This document shows, piece after piece, positions 1 to 7,539 of a DNA stretch of 64,000 bases. Made by a program: the position numbers and the translations under genes. The DNA lies in NCBI RefSeq assembly GCF_002831565.1, contig NZ_CP025096.1, positions 3,015,027 through 3,079,026 on the forward strand, in the 5' to 3' direction. How positions within the stretch are numbered: position 1 is the stretch's first letter; every line of letters begins with the position of its first letter. The notes beneath the pieces were generated by a model that was given only the letters and a program-made list of their open reading frames with translations, had not been told where the DNA came from and did not search any database. Source of the stretch: Spirosoma pollinicola (lineage in GTDB: Bacteria; Bacteroidota; Bacteroidia; Cytophagales; Spirosomataceae).

Positions 1-2
1 TT

Positions 3-1193
3 ATTAAAGGCTCCGGGCCCGAACTGGACCCCGCCGGGACCAACTATCCGGGGGCTCTTGTCGTTGAGCGACGCGGCCAATTGATTGCACAGGGCACGGC
101 AGCTCAACCAATTATCTTTACTTCGGCGAAAACCGCAGGTCAACGCGCTCCCGGCGACTGGGGTGGCGTAGTTCTGGTTGGGAAATCGCCGGTAAACCAA
201 TCGAGGCTGGCAGTGAACCCGAATGGCGTTCGGGGTACTGTAGAAGCTTATGGCGAACCCGCCGACAACTCGGGTACACTGCAATACGTACGGATTGAGT
301 ATGCGGGTGCTGCCCAACCAACGACACCCGCTACGCGGCTTGGCGGGTTGACCCTCATTGGCGTGGGTACAGGTACCGTTATCGACCATGTTCAGGTGTC
401 GTATAGTGCCAGCGATGCGTTTTCGTGGTTTGGTGGTACGGCTAAACTGAAAAATCTGGTTTCCTTCCGGAATACCGACGACGACTGGAGTATCGACTGG
501 GGTTATGTAGGTAATGCACAGTTTGGCGTGTCGCTTCGTGATCCGGCGGTGGGCAGCACTGCGGGCTCAAATGGATTTGAAGCTGAGTCGTATCAATCGA
601 CCGAGACGGGTGACATTACGTCTGTGACGGCCATTAACGGCTATACCCAAACCTCGCCGACCTTTGCTAACTTCAGTAATTTTGCTTTTTCGACGGCGCC
701 TACTACAGGGCTTTATCAGGCTGGTATGTATCTGCAGCGCAATACGGCGATCAGCATTTATAACTCACTGATTTACGGTTATCCTGAGGGCCTGCACCTA
801 TCGAGCGCCACAACGGGGGCACAGGCCAACCTGACAAGCGGTACGCTGAATTTAAAAGGGATTATTCTGGCCAATGTGCTCACTCCGGTAGTGGGTGCAG
901 GTGCACTGACAAGTGATCAGGTGACAGCTTATTTTGCCACTGGCGAACGCGCAAATCAGATTGTGCAAACAGCCGATGCGGCATCGCTTTTACTGAATGC
1001 AGCCAACTTCAGCCTAACAGCTCCCAACTTTTTGCCGCAAACAGGCTCTCCCTTGCTAACAGGTGCAGTGAAGGATACTAAAATAGCCGATACGTTCTTC
1101 ACACCAGTGACCTACCGTGGTGCTTTTGGAACAGATAACTGGACGTCAGGCTGGACAAATTTCGCTCCGCAAACGATGACATACGACCGATAA
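3..1193 (+). CDS. Secreted beta-rich surface protein, 3' part only
   Basis: The frame is open from the left edge (codon at 3-5) to a TAA at 1191-1193, so only the C-terminal 396 residues are present. The sequence is rich in Gly, Thr, Ser and Asn with short beta-strand-like repeats, for example the APGDWGGVVL block and a YVRIEYAG strand. It resembles large Bacteroidetes exported proteins usually encoded beside TonB-dependent receptors. The piece ends in a TSGWTNFAPQ-type motif, without a recognisable T9SS tail. I infer a surface or periplasmic location; the signal peptide would lie outside the window. A hairpin follows at 1243-1284. The exact family and function are not known to me. Confidence 0.75.
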   Translation: MKGSGPELDPAGTNYPGALVVERRGQLIAQGTAAQPIIFTSAKTAGQRAPGDWGGVVLVGKSPVNQSRLAVNPNGVRGTVEAYGEPADNSGTLQYVRIEYAGAAQPTTPATRLGGLTLIGVGTGTVIDHVQVSYSASDAFSWFGGTAKLKNLVSFRNTDDDWSIDWGYVGNAQFGVSLRDPAVGSTAGSNGFEAESYQSTETGDITSVTAINGYTQTSPTFANFSNFAFSTAPTTGLYQAGMYLQRNTAISIYNSLIYGYPEGLHLSSATTGAQANLTSGTLNLKGIILANVLTPVVGAGALTSDQVTAYFATGERANQIVQTADAASLLLNAANFSLTAPNFLPQTGSPLLTGAVKDTKIADTFFTPVTYRGAFGTDNWTSGWTNFAPQTMTYDR

Positions 1194-1242
1194 ACCGGTA
1201 CTCCGTTCATTGACCGGACAGTTTGATTAAACCACGGATTTC

Positions 1243-1284
1243 GATGGAAGCATGTCTATACTTTTGTATGAACATGCTTCCATC
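1243..1284 (+). terminator. Hairpin after the surface protein gene
   Basis: Arms gatggaagcatgt (1243-1255) and acatgcttccatc (1272-1284) are a perfect 13-bp inverted repeat with a 16-nt loop that can itself pair (atac/gtat). It lies 50 bp after the stop codon. No long T-tract follows, so termination is inferred from position and stem strength. Confidence 0.55.
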
Positions 1285-1449
1285 ACATCTGGTTATAGGT
1301 GAAATAAACGCCCAGTTCTGCTTTCAGTGCTAACGAATGGGAGTTACATACGGGTTTAGATTAGCATATATACCTACTAAATCTATATTCATACCATTTT
1401 ATCCAACATTTTGCAAAAGCAACAGCTTTCCTTTTAAAGTATTGTTATT

Positions 1450-2298
1450 ATGAGCGTCATAAAACCCGCCCTTCAATTTCCAGAACTTATTACCCACTTA
1501 TCGGGGGCAAATAATTATAGCTGGCTTCATTTCAGGAATGGCGAGAAGAAGCTTCTGGCCAAACCCATCAGTTATTTAGAATGTGAGTTACCAGGGTTCA
1601 TTCGGGCTCATAAAACTGTTTTGATCAATCCGGATTATGTGAAAAGTCTGCATCAGCCACCCCGCCAGAAAATGGCGGGAGAGATTCAACTGGAGAATGG
1701 TATTACTTTTCCGGTTAGCCGCAGACGCTGGAATCAGGTTGTCGATGCATTAGCTTATCGACTTTCGCCCATTAGCGATAGGGCCGTCGTACATCAGGTT
1801 GAAGTTTCGGTTAGTCCAAAAACAGCCAACCGGAGTGAAGAGAATGGCGCACAGCAGTCGATTCTGCTGGTGACAGATGATGAGCCAAATGCGTTGTTGG
1901 TAGCTCAAATGATGAAAAAGCATTGGTCGACTTATCAATTTCACACGACTCAGCAGGCAAAACAACTACCTGATTTATTTAATCAAGTATCTGAACAAGA
2001 ATTACCCGCCCTGTTATTGCTGGATGCCCGTACATCGACGTTAGAGCGTTTGCAAACATTACAAAACTTGAAACAGGATTCTCGTTTGTGCCGGGTACCC
2101 ACTATTTTGCTTGTTTCACCAACAGATAGTTTAGTGACCGATGGCTATAGACGGCAGGCTAACTCTGTTATTTCCTTACAGGAAGGTTACGTTTCCTTCA
2201 CGCAAACAATTGAACGGATCTGCCGCTTTTGGCTGCACACAGCCGCGTTGCCAGGGACGGTAAAGGCGACAGAGCTAACGAATAAAGTAGCTTTGTAG
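1450..2298 (+). CDS. LytTR DNA-binding protein with C-terminal receiver-like domain
   Basis: Residues about 5-105 match a LytTR DNA-binding domain (NNYSWLHF strand, then a FIRAHKTVLINPDYV block typical of the family). Residues about 137-265 look like a response-regulator receiver, with an acidic pocket at VTDDEP (142-147) and a candidate phosphoacceptor Asp192 in LLLLDART. The order is the reverse of the usual receiver-then-LytTR. The conserved Lys that normally follows strand beta5 is not visible (ANSVISL in its place), so the receiver may be non-canonical. ATG at 1450. The gene ends one base from the convergent receiver gene at 2300. Probably a cytoplasmic transcription regulator; target unknown. 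Confidence 0.75.
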   Translation: MSVIKPALQFPELITHLSGANNYSWLHFRNGEKKLLAKPISYLECELPGFIRAHKTVLINPDYVKSLHQPPRQKMAGEIQLENGITFPVSRRRWNQVVDALAYRLSPISDRAVVHQVEVSVSPKTANRSEENGAQQSILLVTDDEPNALLVAQMMKKHWSTYQFHTTQQAKQLPDLFNQVSEQELPALLLLDARTSTLERLQTLQNLKQDSRLCRVPTILLVSPTDSLVTDGYRRQANSVISLQEGYVSFTQTIERICRFWLHTAALPGTVKATELTNKVAL

Positions 2299-2299
2299 A

Positions 2300-2782
2300 T
2301 CAAATAGAAAGGTTTATCGGTGGCAAGGTCACCGTTTCCCACCAGTAAATTCGTAACTCGTTAAAATAGGTAATCCAACCCGAAAAATCAGTTGGCTTTA
2401 CAATGTAAGACGAGCCCCCATATTGATACGATTCTGAAATATCGGCAGGGTCGCTGGATGCGCTAAGAACAACAACCGGAATCTGACTGCAGGGAGATGG
2501 GAGTGATTTAATTTGCTGAAGAAATTCACACCCATCCTCCCGGGTTGGCAGGTACAAATCAAGTAAAATCAATTTTGGCAATTCCCATTCCTGAATACTG
2601 TACTTTTGTACTATCTCCAGTGCTTCTATTGTCGTAGTAGCTAATATGGGCGTTACTTCTGAAAGACATTGCTGCATAGCCCGATTCATCAAGGCCCAGT
2701 GATCTTCATTATCTTCAATGACCAATACCCTGGTTTGCTTGACGTTAGCTTTAACAGCTTCGTTTGGTTGGGGGGTTCGCAT
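2300..2782 (-). CDS. Single-domain response regulator receiver
   Basis: A stand-alone receiver of about 160 residues. VLVIEDNEDHW gives the acidic pocket, LILLDLYLP the phosphoacceptor Asp, VVVLSAS the Thr/Ser switch and SYIVKP the conserved Lys. The C-terminal tail (RIYWWETVTLP) is nearly shared with the receiver at 3484, so the two are paralogues. The ATG at 2782 is preferred; an upstream in-frame TTG at 2809 would add nine residues. There is no output domain, so it probably acts through protein contacts or phosphotransfer. It points away from its paralogue across a 700-bp gap. Confidence 0.85.
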   Translation of the reverse strand: MRTPQPNEAVKANVKQTRVLVIEDNEDHWALMNRAMQQCLSEVTPILATTTIEALEIVQKYSIQEWELPKLILLDLYLPTREDGCEFLQQIKSLPSPCSQIPVVVLSASSDPADISESYQYGGSSYIVKPTDFSGWITYFNELRIYWWETVTLPPINLSI

Positions 2783-3483
2783 ACGTTGACGTAAAGAATA
2801 GTAATCCAAGTTACATATTCTGTATTGATTAATAAATTTAACCGAGCTACTCTATGTTCATTTCTAAAAAATACGCTTTTCCCCGTTCGCAAAAGACGCA
2901 TGCAAAAAAACGCATGTTGCTCCTGTCCTTCCGGTCATCTACTTCGTTAATTGAAAGCTGTATTCTGTACCCATTCAAAAAGGCGGCCGAGAAAGGGCAA
3001 TCTTTACATATATACTTCATTAACTGACTACTAAATGATCTTACTATTTACATTAAATGAAGGGCATAGAATAACTGCTACGGGATTGTTGTATAACTAA
3101 CTCCGGCTTGCCATGCCGGGTGTGTCAGTAATTTAATGAAAATACATAATCTTATTCAGGATGTTGTGGCCTTTAGCAGTATTGTTTACGCCGAACATGT
3201 ATACGGGTAAGCTGTTTGAATTTTCCTATTTCCAGCTTGTATTCCCGTTTTAAGGGAAAGTTCAACCGATTTTACAGACTAAATTCGACTAATAACCAGA
3301 AGCCCTCATTGGCACTTTAGGTTTATTTTATATACATTATAATATTTTTAATTTACTTCTAAAATTAAAATAGTACACGTACGATAATTATCTGGTAAAT
3401 AGTGTTGGTATGCGCCATTATATAGAATCCTTACTAATATATTTGATAGGAAACGCTTTCATAAGTTACTATTACAACCAAAA
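2783..3483. other. Gene-free AT-rich gap between divergent receiver genes
   Basis: About 700 bp with no open frame that looks coding on either strand. It is strongly AT-rich from 3300 to 3460. A short hairpin (ccggc, 7-nt loop, gccgg) lies near 3104-3120. It probably holds the two divergent promoters; I could not pick out a convincing TTTG/TAnnTTTG pair. Confidence 0.5.
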
Positions 3484-3951
3484 ATGGCCAAGTTACCCAG
3501 TATAAGAAAACGAAAATCACCCAAAATTCCAATATTAGTTGTTGAAGATAATGCTGACAATTGGCTCATTATTCGTTCTGCTTTGTCGCAGTGTTTCCCC
3601 GAGGTAGAACCTATTTGGATGAATAATACAATGCAGGTTATCAGCTATCTTGAAAGCTGCACATCGTCCGAAAAACCATTACCCCGCCTAATCATATCCG
3701 ATCTGTATTTACCACGCAACGAAGATGGATTCATGTTGCTGGAATCTATAAAGAGCCACCCTATTTACCGGCAGTTGCCTATTGTCATATTAAGTCATTC
3801 AGAAGATAGTCAGGATGTAGCAAGATCATATACATATAGCATTGCGTCCTATATTGTTAAGCCTATTTCATATCACCAGTGGTTAAATTGTTTCTACACA
3901 TTTAGACGCTATTGGCTGGAAGCTGTTACACTACCATACCAGCCAAACTAA
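3484..3951 (+). CDS. Single-domain response regulator receiver, paralogue of 2300-2782
   Basis: A 155-residue receiver with a basic N-terminal tail (KRKSPK). Key residues are present: VVEDNADNW (acidic pocket), LIISDLYLP (phosphoacceptor Asp), IVILSHS (switch Ser) and SYIVKP (Lys). Both paralogues share the W-L/A-I/L-x-R, DLYLPRxEDG and RYWxExVTLP patterns. That subfamily (about 150 residues, ED-N-x-D-N/H-W) is typical of Bacteroidetes Rcp1-like regulators that partner with hybrid or phytochrome-like kinases; this link is family knowledge, not shown here. ATG at 3484. Confidence 0.85.
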   Translation: MAKLPSIRKRKSPKIPILVVEDNADNWLIIRSALSQCFPEVEPIWMNNTMQVISYLESCTSSEKPLPRLIISDLYLPRNEDGFMLLESIKSHPIYRQLPIVILSHSEDSQDVARSYTYSIASYIVKPISYHQWLNCFYTFRRYWLEAVTLPYQPN

Positions 3952-4356
3952 CCTGTTTTCCTGTTCAGTACAGACACAAGCAACAGCCTACCTGTTGCCA
4001 ATATTGCTATTTTCCTCCAAATTATATTTATACATTACTTACCAATAAGTAAAAAAGCCTGGCCACACAAATTGAACTGGTTAGGTTTATTTACTGACTG
4101 GTAGGTTTTTTTTGTGTAAAAGTGGTGTCAAAGTTTATTAAACGGTAAACAAATAGTTTATGAAAAAACAATTTTAAATATATGTGGTTAGGTTTACCAA
4201 TTGACTTTACTGGCCTGATTTAGTTCCTGTTAGTATGTATGAATATACAGGATTTTGCCAGAAAAGTCTACCTGATAGTAACTCACGTTTATGAATTGTG
4301 CTGGTCATAATTCATATCAAACAAACAGGAGCGGGTTTATTGGAATACCTATAAAC
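3952..4356. other. Intergenic region before the beta-helix protein
   Basis: About 400 bp, AT-rich, with no coding frame that I can support. A small stem (gcaacag at 3980-3986 with ctgttgc at 3992-3998) follows the receiver gene and may belong to its 3' end. The rest presumably carries the promoter of the next gene. Confidence 0.4.
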
Positions 4357-7300
4357 ATGTACATATCAAAACAAAGAGTACTGTATTGCTTAACATTATT
4401 TATCTACACCATTTTACCGTCAACGGTCCTTGCTCAAACAACTTACTTTGTGTCCGGTGCGGGGAATGATGCAACAGATGGCCGCTCTTTTAACGCTGCT
4501 TTTCGAAGCATTGACAGAGTCAATCAATTAACGTTAAAGGCTGGGGACTCGCTTCTTTTTCGGCGGGGTGATGTATTTAGAGGGACTTTATTGATACGGC
4601 AATCAGGATCGGCAACCAGGCCTATCCTGATTGGTGCTTATGGAAACGGCGCAAAACCAGTATTGACAGGTTCAGTATCCGTTACGAACTGGGTTAATCT
4701 GGGAAATAATCGCTGGCAGGCCCCCTGCCCCGATTGTGGCAGTCGGGTAACAGGCATGTACCGAAACGGTGTGTCGCTCCCGTTGGGACGCTACCCAAAC
4801 CCCGACGCGCCAAACCGGGGGTATTTGACGGTACAGGCGCATGCGGGCAATTCCCAGCTAACGAGTCAGGAGCCCCTGACAACAAACTGGACCGGAGCCG
4901 AAGTTGTCCTTGCCCCTACCTACTGGATCATCGATCGAGCTGGAATTACTCAGCAAGATGGCAATACGCTCACTCTCAACAATCCATCGACCTATACGTT
5001 GACCGATACCTGGGGCTTCCTGATTCAGAATCACCCCGCCACGCTCGACCAGACTGGCGAGTGGTACTATAACCCAGCCAACCACACACTGCAGTTATAC
5101 GATGATCGGGGCAATCCAAATACTCAAACGATCACGGCAACAGCGGCCAATAGAAGCATTGACATAGCCAATGCATCCTTTATTACCATCAAAAGCCTTC
5201 GTATTACGGAGGCAAAAACCGAAAATCTGTTTGCCTCGAATGTATCTGATCTTGTGCTGTCTGACAACGATTTCACGAATGCCGGTGAGGACGGAATTGT
5301 TATTCAGGGAACGGGCAGGAACATCCTCATCGAAGCCAGCACAATACGGGATATCAATAACAATGGCGTCAATATCGGCTCTTACCAGACCGTTACATTT
5401 CGAAAAAATACGCTGAAGAACATTGGCGTAGCACCAAACCGGGGAAAAAGTGGTGATGGTCAATTCACTGCTTTTCAATGCTTTGCTACTCAAAACACGT
5501 TAATTGAAAACAATGTAGTCGATAGTGTAGGCTACATTGGCGTGTCTGTTTTCAGTAACTCTACCATACGGCAGAATTCAATAGCCAATTTCTGTATGGT
5601 AAAAAGTGATGGTGGCGGCATATACCTCTGGAATGGTAATCAGCTACCCTTACACGACATCAGGATTGAGTCGAATATCGTGCAGAAAGGAGTCGGTACA
5701 ACGGGCTCTTTATTGAGTGATGTGTATAGCGGAGCGCATGGCATTTTTCTGGACGATTGTGTGGAGTCAGTTATGGTGACCGATAATACTATAAGCGATT
5801 GTCATGGATTAGGCATTTATATGCATGCCGTCAGCAGAGTGAGTTTGTTACGGAACACCTGCTTCAACAACAGCGTAGGCCAACTTATTCTTTATAATTA
5901 CAACGCACAATGCTTTCCCCGAAACAATACTTTGAGGCAAAATATACTGGTCGCTAAAACGGCAACCCAGCCCGTGGCAGGCTACATATCGGGAGCAAAT
6001 GATCTGTCGGATTTCGGCCTCATGGCGCAGAATTATTATGCCCGGCCGGTCAATGATGTATTCACGATACGAGCTGTCTATAACAGGACTGTCGTAAATG
6101 ACCTGAGTTTATCGCAGTGGCAGACTCAGTTTAAGCAGGACCTTACGTCCAAAACCAGCCCGATAACGTATAAAGATTACCGCATCAAAAGCCTGAGCAG
6201 TAACGCCCTTGCAACGAGTACGTTTACGAATTCGAGCGAAGACTGGTCAACCTGGAGTCCTTACAACAACGGGAGTGCCAGTTGGTCGATCAATGGGCAA
6301 CTTGAGGGGGGCAGTTTACAAGTAAGTTTCCCCCAGGCATCGGGTCAGAACGATTCGTATATGCTGGCGTATAAAAACATTCAGTCAGTTACCAAATCGA
6401 AGAGCTATCGACTTCTGTTCGACGCCAGAGCAACAGCAGCCAAAAAAATCGTCGTATTTATGCGACAGCAGAATAGCCCCTATCAAGATCTGAGCAGCCG
6501 ATATGAGGTATTGGCAGAACCCGCTAAAAAGACGTATGAACTAGTATTAACGGCTCTAGTCAACGATCCAAGCGCGTTACTGACCATTCAGGTACAGGAA
6601 GACAATCAGACGGTCTGGCTCGATAACGTCTCGCTAAAAGAAACCGTTATTGAGCCGGTAAATCCCGATAATCTTATTAGGCTTCATTATAATCCAACAA
6701 CGAAAGATAGCCTTATTGTGCTGAAAGGCACTTTTCGCGATGTTAAGAATCATTATTATACTCGCCAGCTAACCCTGAAACCGTTTACGTCGGTTATTTT
6801 GCTGAGCGATTCGCTGCCCCCGGTCGATGTTAGCCTCTCCCTGAAAGTAGTCCAAACGGCGCTTAAGGTTGGCGATGTTGCTTCCTTTTCTCTTACGTTG
6901 CGTAACGAATCCCCTGGCCAGAACAAAATTTCCAGCCGGGTGCAGTGGGCCTGTCAGTTACCGGCAAATCTGATGTTGATAGGTGGGTCGGGGTTGTCTT
7001 ACAAGGAAGGCGAACTTAGTGGAACAGTCCAGCAACTAAAGACGGATACGACTTTTGCTTTCCAACTAAAAGCAACAATGGCTGGCCAGTACATCGTTGC
7101 AGCTCGGGTAACCGCAACGACCTATGCAGACCCTGATAGTACGCCCGATTCGGACACCGATGAGGGCGATGATGAAGATGATGAAGCCAGTATTCATCTA
7201 TCAGTCCAGCAACTTACCGCTGTCGATACAACAAATCTGGTGACCGCTACTGAGCCAGTTGCCGCAAGTACAAAACACGCCGTTTATCCAAATCCAACAG

Positions 7301-7509
7301 CCAGCGAATTTTCATTCATCACCGAAGCCGATGTAGCAACCCTTCGGGTAGCTGATATGCTGGGGCGTGAATGTTTGCGTCTGGATGCCGTTCGCAGGGA
7401 TCAGCTTATCCATTTTGGCCAGCAGTTACCGGCGGGTTTATATCTGTTAACAATTCAGTATACATCTGGCGAGCAACGAACGATGAAAGTGGTGAAGCGG
7501 GATAATTGA
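4357..7509 (+). CDS. Secreted right-handed beta-helix protein with T9SS sorting domain
   Basis: The start at 4357 gives a clean signal peptide (MYISKQRVLYC..., cleavage after VLAQ); an in-frame ATG at 4291 would put 22 polar residues in front of it. The mature N-terminus (YFVSGAGNDATDGRS, then SLLFRRGDVFRG) is the classic opening of pectate-lyase-like parallel beta-helix enzymes, followed by repeated N-x-I/V rungs to about residue 560. A beta-sandwich (about 620-760, carbohydrate-binding-like), a DUF11-like domain (about 830-950) with an acidic DSDTDEGDDEDDE linker, and a C-terminal T9SS type-A domain (VYPNPTASEF ... LPAGLYLL ... KVVKR) follow. Likely exported by T9SS and attached to or released from the cell surface to act on polysaccharide; the substrate is unknown. 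Confidence 0.85.
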   Translation: MYISKQRVLYCLTLFIYTILPSTVLAQTTYFVSGAGNDATDGRSFNAAFRSIDRVNQLTLKAGDSLLFRRGDVFRGTLLIRQSGSATRPILIGAYGNGAKPVLTGSVSVTNWVNLGNNRWQAPCPDCGSRVTGMYRNGVSLPLGRYPNPDAPNRGYLTVQAHAGNSQLTSQEPLTTNWTGAEVVLAPTYWIIDRAGITQQDGNTLTLNNPSTYTLTDTWGFLIQNHPATLDQTGEWYYNPANHTLQLYDDRGNPNTQTITATAANRSIDIANASFITIKSLRITEAKTENLFASNVSDLVLSDNDFTNAGEDGIVIQGTGRNILIEASTIRDINNNGVNIGSYQTVTFRKNTLKNIGVAPNRGKSGDGQFTAFQCFATQNTLIENNVVDSVGYIGVSVFSNSTIRQNSIANFCMVKSDGGGIYLWNGNQLPLHDIRIESNIVQKGVGTTGSLLSDVYSGAHGIFLDDCVESVMVTDNTISDCHGLGIYMHAVSRVSLLRNTCFNNSVGQLILYNYNAQCFPRNNTLRQNILVAKTATQPVAGYISGANDLSDFGLMAQNYYARPVNDVFTIRAVYNRTVVNDLSLSQWQTQFKQDLTSKTSPITYKDYRIKSLSSNALATSTFTNSSEDWSTWSPYNNGSASWSINGQLEGGSLQVSFPQASGQNDSYMLAYKNIQSVTKSKSYRLLFDARATAAKKIVVFMRQQNSPYQDLSSRYEVLAEPAKKTYELVLTALVNDPSALLTIQVQEDNQTVWLDNVSLKETVIEPVNPDNLIRLHYNPTTKDSLIVLKGTFRDVKNHYYTRQLTLKPFTSVILLSDSLPPVDVSLSLKVVQTALKVGDVASFSLTLRNESPGQNKISSRVQWACQLPANLMLIGGSGLSYKEGELSGTVQQLKTDTTFAFQLKATMAGQYIVAARVTATTYADPDSTPDSDTDEGDDEDDEASIHLSVQQLTAVDTTNLVTATEPVAASTKHAVYPNPTASEFSFITEADVATLRVADMLGRECLRLDAVRRDQLIHFGQQLPAGLYLLTIQYTSGEQRTMKVVKRDN

Positions 7510-7539
7510 CAAAATACAGAGACTCTTACAACTAGTCAA

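Noticed and set aside
4734-5072. Open frame overlapping the beta-helix gene in another frame
   Set aside because: The long beta-helix reading frame is continuous here with signal peptide, rungs and T9SS tail; the overlapping frame has no motif.
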